A DNA stretch of 8,911 nt from an uncultured Eubacterium sp. (lineage in GTDB: Bacteria > Bacillota > Clostridia > Lachnospirales > Lachnospiraceae), in assembly GCA_905236225.1 (NCBI GenBank), contig CAJOPM010000055.1, positions 1 to 8,911 of the forward strand, in the 5' to 3' direction. Positions 1-7,029 of the stretch are shown piece by piece (the stretch's first letter is position 1; every line of letters starts with the position of its first letter). Below the pieces are notes generated by a model that saw only the letters and a list, made by a program, of their open reading frames with translations, did not search any database and was not told the origin of the DNA. The position numbers and the translations under genes were made by a program.

Positions 1-827
1 ACAGCCTCTTTTAATTGTCCGTATCCACAGTTTTCAAATTCTTTTACCGCATCATCAGTATCTTTATTGGTGCAGGCACAATATATATCAAGAAGGTTCT
101 TAACTCCCGGCTGCTCATCGCTATACGAAACCTGACCCTGTGAGTCAGTAACAGCTCTTTTAATTTTCCTTCTTACAGTATCTGCATCATCCATTAAATA
201 AATGCTTGCATTCGGGTTCTCGTCTGATTTTGACATCTTTTTTTGTGGATCTTGCAAAGACATTATCTTACGCCCCACTTTGCCAAGATAAGGCTCAGGA
301 ATAGTAAAGACATCGCCATATACCGCATTAAAGCGCTGTGCAATATCTCTGGTAAGCTCTAAATGCTGCATTTGATCTAATCCTACAGGAACAATATCTG
401 TTTGATATAATAATATATCAGCCGCCATGAGCACCGGATAGGTGAATAATCCGGCATTTATATTATCTGCATGTTTTGCAGATTTGTCCTTAAACTGAGT
501 CATACGGTTAAGCTCACCCATATACGTAAAACAATTTAATATCCATGCAAGCTCTGCATGCCCGCTAACATGCGACTGATAATAAATACAATTTTTCTTA
601 GGATCAAGTCCTGCAGCAATATAAAGAATAAGCAAATCTCTGGCTCTTTTTCTAAGCTGCGCAGGATCTTGTCTAACTGTGATAGAATGCATATCTACAA
701 CACTGTAAAAGCACTCATATTCATCGCTTAGTGTAACCCAGTTTGACAGTGCCCCTAAGTAGTTTCCAAGTGTAAGACTTCCTGTTGCCTGCATAGCGCT
801 AAATAATACTTTTTTATCATCTATCAT
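1..827 (-). CDS. trpS: Tryptophanyl-tRNA synthetase, C-terminus cut off by the window edge
   Basis: Class I aminoacyl-tRNA synthetase that charges tRNA-Trp with tryptophan in the cytoplasm. 275 codons are visible; bacterial TrpS is usually about 330 residues, so roughly the last 55 lie beyond base 1. The translation begins MIDDKKVLFSAMQATG. The HIGH-equivalent is TLGN at residues 19-22, followed by a conserved YLGAL. MTQFKDKSAKHADN is near 109-122, and the GLDQMQHLE segment is near 149-157. KMSKS is at 197-201, followed by DENPN. Both ATP-binding signatures are intact, so the enzyme looks functional. The ATG at 827 overlaps the end of the upstream DUF5662 gene by 11 nt. An AAAAGGAG ribosome site at 840-847 lies 12 nt before it, slightly far. 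No promoter or T-box leader directly precedes the gene, so it is probably read through from the ftsY side. Identity is very secure. Confidence 0.97.
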   Translation of the reverse strand, partial: MIDDKKVLFSAMQATGSLTLGNYLGALSNWVTLSDEYECFYSVVDMHSITVRQDPAQLRKRARDLLILYIAAGLDPKKNCIYYQSHVSGHAELAWILNCFTYMGELNRMTQFKDKSAKHADNINAGLFTYPVLMAADILLYQTDIVPVGLDQMQHLELTRDIAQRFNAVYGDVFTIPEPYLGKVGRKIMSLQDPQKKMSKSDENPNASIYLMDDADTVRRKIKRAVTDSQGQVSYSDEQPGVKNLLDIYCACTNKDTDDAVKEFENCGYGQLKEA

Positions 828-1401
828 TTTCTTTATTTTCTCCTTTTACATTTTTATAGTAAATACCTTTATTCCCGGATAAAACCTGTGTTTTTATGTA
901 TGCTATCATCGCCTCTTCTCCTTCGTCTGCTAATTTTTGCAGGATATTTTCAAGAAGCTTTTGAGATTGCTCTTCCATAACAAGATGCGATTTACCTTTT
1001 TCGTAGTATATATACGCACTTTTATCCGTATATGCTTCCTTTTGATATACCCTAGAAGCTGCAATTCTATCAAATGCCATCTCGACAACATATTTTTCGG
1101 GTATTCTCATCCCAACTATCGGAGCACCTTCTTTTAGCGAAAAATCAAGCCAATATTCTATATGATGCTTATTTCTTCCCTTATGATGCAGCCAGGAATA
1201 CGAAACGCCCTTATCTAATCGCTCTGCACTGTTCGGACTCTTATCTCCCTGATAATATTTTATTCCAACTAAAAACTCCGTCGGAGAGAATTTGGACATA
1301 TCATGGAAAATGCCCTGCAAATAAAGACCTGCTCTAAAGCAATACTTAAGTACATAGCTCTTATGTTTAATTACAGTTCTAAGATGTTTAAATGCTTTCA
1401 T
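817..1401 (-). CDS. DUF5662-family protein, function unknown
   Basis: About 194 residues, soluble, with no signal peptide or membrane segment seen. It resembles the DUF5662 proteins common in Clostridia; this is recognition from memory. Counting from the upstream ATG at 1416, conserved-looking blocks are KHK at 17-19, FHDMSKFSPTEF at 37-48, WLHHKGRNKHHIEYW at 75-89 and KYVVEMAFDRIAA near 108-120. The spacing H, HD, HH, HH, D recalls the metal-binding pattern of HD-domain phosphohydrolases, but that link is my inference. The gene overlaps the 3' end of ftsY by 14 nt and trpS by 11 nt, so translation is probably coupled. Two starts are possible: ATG 1416 has GGAGG directly touching it, and ATG 1401 has it 15 nt upstream. 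I prefer 1401 because MKAF.HL..VI.HK matches how I remember family members beginning. Start uncertain, coding status secure. Confidence 0.88.
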   Translation of the reverse strand: MKAFKHLRTVIKHKSYVLKYCFRAGLYLQGIFHDMSKFSPTEFLVGIKYYQGDKSPNSAERLDKGVSYSWLHHKGRNKHHIEYWLDFSLKEGAPIVGMRIPEKYVVEMAFDRIAASRVYQKEAYTDKSAYIYYEKGKSHLVMEEQSQKLLENILQKLADEGEEAMIAYIKTQVLSGNKGIYYKNVKGENKENDR

Positions 1402-2341
1402 TAACTGTAGGTTCATCCTCCATAAACAGAGCTTCTACAAATGCGTCTGCATCAAATTTTTCTAAGTCCTCTTCCTTTTCTCCTACTCCGATATATTTTA
1501 CCGGAACATCTAATTCAGATTGTATCGCCAAAGCAATACCACCCTTTGCAGTTCCGTCTAATTTCGTTATGATGATACCGGTAATATCCGCTGCTTCATT
1601 AAACTCTTTTGCCTGCGAGAGTGCATTCTGACCTGTCGTTCCGTCAAGGACAACAAAAGTTTCAAATACCGCATCCGAATATTCTTTTTGTAATATTTTA
1701 TTTATTTTCTTAAGCTCTTCCATAAGATTCTTCTTATTATGAAGACGTCCTGCCGTATCGCATATAAGAATATCAACATCTCGTGACTTAGCTGCCTGTG
1801 TGGCATCAAATACCACAGCAGCCGGGTCTGCGCCTTCCTGACCGCTAATCACTTGAACACCGGTTTTATTAGCCCACATCTCAAGCTGTTCTTTAGCAGC
1901 TGCTCTAAATGTATCCGCAGCAGCCAGAAGTACTTTTTTATTTTGATCTTTATAACGCTTAGCTAATTTACCAATTGTTGTAGTCTTCCCAACACCATTT
2001 ACTCCTACGACTAAGATAACGGTTTTTTGGTTTTCAAACGTATAATCATTATCCTGTGTCATCATCATCTCTTTCATGGTTGTCATAAGAAGATCTTTTG
2101 CTTCGGAAGTATCCTTTATGTGTTCTTTTTTTACTTTCTCTTTGAGATTATCTAATAGCTCTTCGGTAAAATTCACTCCCATATCGGACATAATAAGAAT
2201 TTCTTCTAATTCTTCATAGAAATCCTCATCTATATTTCCTCCTCTAAACAAGGAGCCGATTCCGGAAGACATATTTTCTCTGGTCTTCGAAAGCGAAGCT
2301 GCGAGTCTTTTCAAAATCCCCTTTTTTTCCTGATTATCCAT
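1388..2341 (-). CDS. ftsY: Signal recognition particle receptor FtsY
   Basis: SRP-family GTPase that docks SRP-ribosome-nascent chain complexes at the membrane and hands them to the Sec translocon. The protein has 317 residues. A four-helix N domain occupies about residues 5-95. The GTPase G domain follows, with G1 GVNGVGKTT at 113-121, DTFRAAAKEQL at 143-153, G3 DTAGR at 195-199, G4 TKLD at 259-262 with GTAKGG after it, and GVGE at 285-288. The long acidic A domain of E. coli FtsY is absent, as is normal in Firmicutes. The DTFRAAAKEQL wording and short length favour FtsY over Ffh, and there is no C-terminal methionine-rich M domain. GGAG lies 7 nt before the ATG. The gene begins 14 nt after smc ends, and its 3' end overlaps the DUF5662 gene. 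The ylxM-ffh pair that follows ftsY in Bacillus subtilis is absent here. Confidence 0.98.
   Translation of the reverse strand: MDNQEKKGILKRLAASLSKTRENMSSGIGSLFRGGNIDEDFYEELEEILIMSDMGVNFTEELLDNLKEKVKKEHIKDTSEAKDLLMTTMKEMMMTQDNDYTFENQKTVILVVGVNGVGKTTTIGKLAKRYKDQNKKVLLAAADTFRAAAKEQLEMWANKTGVQVISGQEGADPAAVVFDATQAAKSRDVDILICDTAGRLHNKKNLMEELKKINKILQKEYSDAVFETFVVLDGTTGQNALSQAKEFNEAADITGIIITKLDGTAKGGIALAIQSELDVPVKYIGVGEKEEDLEKFDADAFVEALFMEDEPTVNESI
1417..1421 (-). promoter_or_regulatory. Shine-Dalgarno of the DUF5662 gene, inside ftsY
   Basis: GGAGG on the minus strand within the ftsY 3' end. It abuts the ATG at 1416 (0 nt) and lies 15 nt from the ATG at 1401. Neither spacing is ideal. Zero spacing does not allow normal initiation, so 1401, perhaps helped by ribosomes finishing ftsY, is the better start. 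Confidence 0.5.
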
Positions 2342-2355
2342 ATTAAATCTCCAAC

Positions 2356-5300
2356 TTAATCATCAAGATTACTTTCTATAAGGTTAACTGATACCAATGT
2401 CGATACACCTTTTTCCTGCATCGTAATACCATATAGCCTGTCTGCGGCCGTCATTGTACCTCTTCTATGCGTAATCAATATAAACTGCGTATGCTTGGTA
2501 AGTTTTTTTACATATTGGGCAAATCTGGTTACATTTGAATCATCTAATGCCGCTTCTATCTCGTCTAAAAGACAAAACGGCGAAGGTTTCAAATTTTGTA
2601 TTGCAAATAACAGCGCTATAGCTGTAAGTGCTTTTTCTCCACCCGAAAGCTGCATCATGTTCTGAAGTTTCTTTCCCGGTGGCTGAGCTGTAATCGCAAT
2701 ACCACATTCAAGCAAGTCTCTGCCCTCATCAGTCTCTAACTCAAGCGTGCCCTTTCCTCCGCCAAAGAGATTCTTAAAAGCTTTATCAAACTCCATCTGA
2801 ATTTCTTTGAATTTTTGAGAGAATTGCTTTCTCATCCCTCTGTCAAGGTCATCTATAATCTGCACGAGATTCTTTTCCGACTCAACTAAGTCATCTCTTT
2901 GAGCTGATAAGAATTCATACCTTTCCGAAAGCTGTTTGTAATCCTCTATAGCATTAACGTTGACATTACCGAGATCCTTTATCTGGCCTTTAACATCGGC
3001 TGCTGATCGTTTCATTTGAGCTAAATCATTCATATTTTCATCTTTTAATTCTTTAGCTAAATGCAATGTCAGCTCATACTCTCCCCACATATAGTTAGTG
3101 CGGCTCTCCATAGTTTCCTCTAGTTTTTCTTTTCTTGAATCTAGTCGGAAGAGTTCCTTATCAAGCACTCCTATTCTGGAAGATATTTCTTCTCTTTTCT
3201 CAAAAAATTCTTTATGATCGGATGAAAGCTTATCGCGTCTTTGAGTCTTATCTTCAAGTTGTTCTTTAAATGTATGCTCATCCTCATTGGCCTGTTTAAT
3301 ATCTTCTATAAGTTTTGTTATTTGCTTATTTTTATTTTCTATTTCATCGGCAGAGCTGGAAATATTATTGTTTGCCGCATTTTTCTCATCTTCTAGCTCT
3401 TTTATCTCTTCTTCGCATCTTGCTATATTTTCTTTTGTATAATTAATCGCTTGTAATACTTTTGCCTCTTTAAGCGCCATCTGCGATACAGCAGCTTGCC
3501 GCTTTTCAAGTTCCTCACCCATACTCTCGATTTGGATGCTTAGCTTTTCATTGTCCTGCTCTAACTGCTGTCTTTTTGAATCAGATTCTAAAGCTTCTTT
3601 TGCTATATTCGTTTTCTCTATTTCAAGCTCTTTAACTTTATCTGCAATATCAAGCTGCTCTTGCTTCATCCTTTCAGACTCGGCTCTGCTATCCTGCGCC
3701 TCTTTCTTTAACTGTTCATTAGAAAGTTTGGCATTGTTAAGATTAATTTCAATTTCATGGACTTCATCTTTAAGTCTTGCTATATCTTCTTTTAGCAGAT
3801 CTCTTGCAACTTTTAAGTCTTCCATATGGCTCAAACTTTTCTTATAAAGCTCATCTGTTTCTTCTACAGAAGCTTTTAACCTGCTCATTTCAGAGTTTCT
3901 GCCAAGCAGATTGCCGGTATTCTTGTATGCACCACCGGAGATTGAACCTCCGGGTCTTAAATTTTCGCCCTCTAAAGTAACTATATAGAGTCTGTAGGAA
4001 TATTTTTTTGCTATTGCTGTTGCAAGATCCGCATCTGTTGCAACAATAGTTCTTCCAAGCAAATGTCTTACTATATTTGAATATCGCGGCTGCGTTTGAA
4101 CCAGCGATGCTGCTGTTCCGATAACGCCTTCTTCATCTAAAACCGCTTCATCGAATTTTCCCTGCGAGCCTTTTCCAACACTGGTAAGAGGAAGAAACGT
4201 TGCACGTCCGTATTTATTCTTCTTAAGGAAAGATATTGCTGATTTTGCAGCACCTTCATCTTCTGTGACAATATTTTGTATACTGCCGCCAAGCGCTGTT
4301 TCTATAGCAGTTTCGTATTTTTTATCTACCTTAATTAAATCTGCTACTACTCCGCAGATTCCGCCAATTTCATCTTTTTCTTCCATAACTTTGCGCACTG
4401 CATTTCCATATCCTTCATATCGCTCAGCGATATTTCTTAATGCTTCAAGTCTGGAATTTTCTTTATGATGCTTAGCTAAAAGCTTTTCGAGCTTTTCATT
4501 TAGCTGTGTCATCTCTTGCCTTTGAGAAGCTCTTATATCCTGAGTCTTTAATAGCTCATTATTTTTTTCTTCGAGCTCTTTTTTATAGCCTTCGAGAGCG
4601 TTTTCTGAATCTTCAAGCTTCTTTTCAAGAGACTGACTGTCGTCTTTGATAGTATCGATTCCGCTTTCAATCTCGGTTTTTCTGATTGCAAGCTGTTCAA
4701 TCATTGTATCATAACGCTGTTGGTTTGCCTTAATGGCAGCATTATTATCCAGTATATTAATGATTTGCTCATTACCTTTGTCAATCAAATCATTAATTCT
4801 ATCTATCTCTCCTTGAATATTAGCTAGTTCTTTCTTTGCCTCCTTAGACTCTTCTTTAGTCTTCCCCAGTTCAACTAAAGCTTCTTGTTCTTCTTTATTG
4901 TATTCTTCTTTATCCTCTTCTTTTTCTTTTATTTTATTCTCAATCTCTAAAATTCTGTCTTCATACTGCTTCTCGCTTGAAGTTAGAGATTTAACCTCAG
5001 TTTCAAGAATACTCCTTGTGTTATCCATTTTTGCCTTGTGGCTTATTGTTTCTTCAAGTCTGATTCTTAATGCCTCAATATCTTCTTCAAGTTTTTGAGC
5101 ACCCTGCTGCATTTTTTCATATTCAGACTTTGTCTTTTCACTCTCTTGACTTAGGCTATCGTACTCATCTTTAAGAATAGAAATATTTTCCTCATTCTCT
5201 TTGATTTGCTTTTCGATATCTTCTATCTCAAGCAAAAACATATTTACATCCAGTTTCTTAAGTTCTTCTTTTTTCTGTAAATATATTCTGGCAGCTTGCG

Positions 5301-5925
5301 CCTGCTCTTTAAGAGGTTCTATTTGCCTTTCCTGCTCAAGAAGAATATCCATTACACGACTTAAATTGTCTCTCTCATTTTCAAGCTTTTTTTGCGCAGT
5401 ATTCTTTCTTTGCTTAAATTTGACAATTCCTGCCGCTTCATCAAATAACTCTCTTCGCTCCTCCGGTTTACCATTTAATATTTTCTCAATCTGTCCTTGA
5501 CCGATAATTGAATATCCTTCTTTTCCGATACCGGTGTCGTAAAAAAGCTCATTTATATCTTTAAGGCGACATAACGAACCATTTATCATATATTCACTTT
5601 CACCAGAACGATATACTCGCCTTGTTACCGTAACTTCATCATAATCAATAGAAAGAGAACCATCAGAATTATCTAAAGTTATAGATACATAGGCATAGCT
5701 AAGCGGCTTTCGCATTTGTGTACCGGCAAATATGACGTCCTGCATACTTGCTCCTCTAAGCTGCTTTGCTCTTTGTTCTCCCAAAACCCAACGCACAGCA
5801 TCAGCCACGTTACTTTTACCGCTTCCATTTGGGCCTACTATTCCTGTAATTCCATCATGAAACTCAAGCTTTATTTTATTGGCAAATGATTTAAAACCGT
5901 GTATCTCTATTTTCTTTAAATACAT
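2356..5925 (-). CDS. smc: Chromosome segregation/condensation ATPase SMC
   Basis: Full-length SMC of 1189 residues (B. subtilis SMC is 1186), the ATPase core of the SMC-ScpAB complex that extrudes DNA loops and individualises sister chromosomes. The N-terminal head has Walker A GPNGSGKSN at 31-39 and a Q-loop GQGQIEKIL near 142-150. A first coiled coil spans about 170-510, rich in Glu and Lys. The hinge runs from about 519 to 680, with GGICGVVADLI, the KYGRATFLPL segment and a glycine-rich GGSISGG turn. The returning coil spans about 680-1045. The C-terminal head has signature LSGGEKAL at 1093-1100, Walker B ending FCLLDE at 1117-1122, D-loop ALDD, and H-loop ITHRRGTM at 1151-1158. All ATPase motifs are intact. 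The gene starts 12 nt after rnc. No good GGAG precedes the ATG, only GAAAG, which suggests modest translation or coupling to rnc. MYLKKIEIHGFKSFA is the canonical SMC start. Confidence 0.99.
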   Translation of the reverse strand: MYLKKIEIHGFKSFANKIKLEFHDGITGIVGPNGSGKSNVADAVRWVLGEQRAKQLRGASMQDVIFAGTQMRKPLSYAYVSITLDNSDGSLSIDYDEVTVTRRVYRSGESEYMINGSLCRLKDINELFYDTGIGKEGYSIIGQGQIEKILNGKPEERRELFDEAAGIVKFKQRKNTAQKKLENERDNLSRVMDILLEQERQIEPLKEQAQAARIYLQKKEELKKLDVNMFLLEIEDIEKQIKENEENISILKDEYDSLSQESEKTKSEYEKMQQGAQKLEEDIEALRIRLEETISHKAKMDNTRSILETEVKSLTSSEKQYEDRILEIENKIKEKEEDKEEYNKEEQEALVELGKTKEESKEAKKELANIQGEIDRINDLIDKGNEQIINILDNNAAIKANQQRYDTMIEQLAIRKTEIESGIDTIKDDSQSLEKKLEDSENALEGYKKELEEKNNELLKTQDIRASQRQEMTQLNEKLEKLLAKHHKENSRLEALRNIAERYEGYGNAVRKVMEEKDEIGGICGVVADLIKVDKKYETAIETALGGSIQNIVTEDEGAAKSAISFLKKNKYGRATFLPLTSVGKGSQGKFDEAVLDEEGVIGTAASLVQTQPRYSNIVRHLLGRTIVATDADLATAIAKKYSYRLYIVTLEGENLRPGGSISGGAYKNTGNLLGRNSEMSRLKASVEETDELYKKSLSHMEDLKVARDLLKEDIARLKDEVHEIEINLNNAKLSNEQLKKEAQDSRAESERMKQEQLDIADKVKELEIEKTNIAKEALESDSKRQQLEQDNEKLSIQIESMGEELEKRQAAVSQMALKEAKVLQAINYTKENIARCEEEIKELEDEKNAANNNISSSADEIENKNKQITKLIEDIKQANEDEHTFKEQLEDKTQRRDKLSSDHKEFFEKREEISSRIGVLDKELFRLDSRKEKLEETMESRTNYMWGEYELTLHLAKELKDENMNDLAQMKRSAADVKGQIKDLGNVNVNAIEDYKQLSERYEFLSAQRDDLVESEKNLVQIIDDLDRGMRKQFSQKFKEIQMEFDKAFKNLFGGGKGTLELETDEGRDLLECGIAITAQPPGKKLQNMMQLSGGEKALTAIALLFAIQNLKPSPFCLLDEIEAALDDSNVTRFAQYVKKLTKHTQFILITHRRGTMTAADRLYGITMQEKGVSTLVSVNLIESNLDD

Positions 5926-5937
5926 ACTTTCTAAAAG

Positions 5938-6627
5938 TTACCCCTTCTCATTTAATTTAAGAAGTGCTTTATATGCACCATCCTGTTCTGCCGCTTTTTT
6001 GCTGCCGCCTTCGCCTTGTGCTACTACTTCATCATTTATACAAACATCTACAATAAAATGCTTTTGATGTGCAGGCCCGAATTCATCTGCAAGCTTATAA
6101 GTCAGCACCTTGCCTTGCAAAGCCTGCACTCTTTCTTGCAGTATAGTCTTGCTGTCATAGAAAAGATGCCGATTTTCAATATCTGTAAGAATAAATTTTC
6201 TTATAAAATTTCTCGCATTATCAATTCCACCATCAAGATATATAGCACCGATTATCGCCTCTAAAGCATCTGATAGAATAGAATTTCTATATCTTCCCCC
6301 GGTTTTATCTTCACCCTTACCAAGGCTAATTGCATCCCCGATTGACAGTGATTTGGCAACATCCGCCAAAGACATCTCACATACAAGGCTTGCCCTTATC
6401 TTGGTAAGTTCTCCTTCCGGCTTGTCCTTATATTTTTCAAATAAAAACTCACTGCTTACCAATTCTAAAACAGCATCTCCTAAAAATTCCAGTCTCTCGT
6501 TATCTGAAATTTTTTCCTTATGAGTACTGTTTTCATTAGCATACGAACTATGAATCAAGGCAGTCTCAAGCTTTGATTTATCTTTAAACTTATATTCAAT
6601 TTTAGATTCTAAATCAAGCAGCTGCAT
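5938..6627 (-). CDS. rnc: Ribonuclease III
   Basis: Mg-dependent double-strand-specific endoribonuclease that processes rRNA precursors and cuts structured mRNAs. It has 229 residues, the usual size. The catalytic domain (about 1-150) contains signature NERLEFLGD at 43-51. E44, E47 and D51 correspond to E. coli E38, E41 and D45; E71 corresponds to E65; D120 and E123 in SDALEAIIGA correspond to D114 and E117. The full metal-binding set is therefore present. A C-terminal double-stranded RNA-binding domain spans about 158-226, with LQERVQAL, the GPAHQKHF segment and GSKKAAEQDGAYKAL. The start is well supported by GGAGG at 6635-6639, 7 nt before the ATG. It lies between acpP and smc, as in many Firmicutes, with 12 nt to smc. 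The 120 nt in front of it carry a hairpin and small palindromes, listed separately. Confidence 0.98.
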   Translation of the reverse strand: MQLLDLESKIEYKFKDKSKLETALIHSSYANENSTHKEKISDNERLEFLGDAVLELVSSEFLFEKYKDKPEGELTKIRASLVCEMSLADVAKSLSIGDAISLGKGEDKTGGRYRNSILSDALEAIIGAIYLDGGIDNARNFIRKFILTDIENRHLFYDSKTILQERVQALQGKVLTYKLADEFGPAHQKHFIVDVCINDEVVAQGEGGSKKAAEQDGAYKALLKLNEKG

Positions 6628-6658
6628 TGCAGGTCCTCCGTAATTATTACAAGATTAA

Positions 6659-6684
6659 CCCCCTTGCCTATAAAGACAAAGGGG
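6659..6684 (-). other. RNA hairpin in the acpP-rnc intergenic region (attenuator or weak terminator)
   Basis: On the transcribed strand a 10-bp stem closes a 6-nt loop (UUUAUA): CCCCUUUGUC pairs with GGCAAGGGGG. Eight pairs are Watson-Crick and two are G.U. On the opposite strand those two would be C.A mismatches, so the fold works properly only in the mRNA. The sequence after it is UUAAUCUUGU, a broken U-run, so termination would be partial. It could reduce read-through from acpP into rnc or act as an mRNA 3'-end stabiliser for acpP. Ten pairs is short for an RNase III substrate. The rest of the 120-nt gap holds only the rnc ribosome site, two tiny inverted repeats (6640-6650 and 6688-6699) and no convincing promoter. 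Confidence 0.6.
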
Positions 6685-6747
6685 AAACAGTATTTACTGC
6701 TAAGTAATGACATATTTATACGTCTATAACGATTAGTAAAACCGGTA

Positions 6748-6984
6748 TTATTGCTCACCTGTTGCTTTTTTTATCTGTTCAACAGCATCAGAAACAGTAG
6801 AAATCTTTTCAGCTTCTTCGCTTGCAATCTCTACATCGAATTCTTCTTCTATTCCCATTATAATCTGAAATACATCTAACGAATCTGCGCCTAAGTCATC
6901 GACAAATGTCGTCTCCATACTTATCTCATCCGCATCAATATTAAGTACCTCTGCAATTATCTTTTTAAGTTTTTCAAGTTCCAT
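6748..6984 (-). CDS. acpP: Acyl carrier protein
   Basis: Small acidic four-helix carrier of fatty-acid intermediates, 78 residues as expected. The 4'-phosphopantetheine attachment serine is S35 in the motif GADSLDVFQ, followed by the acidic helix II segment MGIEEEFDVEI, the surface that fatty-acid enzymes and PlsX recognise. An AAAGGAG ribosome site lies 6 nt before the ATG, and no other start is reasonable. It sits 45 nt downstream of plsX and upstream of rnc. In B. subtilis fabD and fabG lie between plsX and acpP; here they are absent, so the other fatty-acid synthesis genes must be elsewhere. Because PlsX uses acyl-ACP as substrate, pairing the two genes makes metabolic sense. Confidence 0.97.
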   Translation of the reverse strand: MELEKLKKIIAEVLNIDADEISMETTFVDDLGADSLDVFQIIMGIEEEFDVEIASEEAEKISTVSDAVEQIKKATGEQ

Positions 6985-7029
6985 ATTACGCTCCTTTCTT
7001 CACCACAATTAACAACGAATGCACTCTTT

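Noticed and set aside
11..827. TrpS has MQATG where B. stearothermophilus TrpS has a QPSG segment before the HIGH-like motif
   Set aside because: A non-proline residue at this place is, as I recall, usual in Clostridia TrpS; both ATP-binding signatures are intact, so there is no sign of a defective enzyme.
937..1337. Two plus-strand open frames opposite the DUF5662 gene
   Set aside because: They overlap each other and a convincing minus-strand gene, and their translations show no family features.
3536..5500. Several open frames on the plus strand opposite smc, giving Ser/Leu/Phe-rich translations
   Set aside because: They are antisense readings of the Glu/Lys-rich SMC coiled coil; they have no ribosome sites, no recognisable domains, and overlap a fully intact gene.
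6700..6747. Possible promoter between acpP and rnc (TATAAAT-like string near 6715-6721)
   Set aside because: The only -35-like string on the minus strand (TTTACT) is about 14 nt away, too short a spacer, and the region is AT-rich enough to give such matches by chance.
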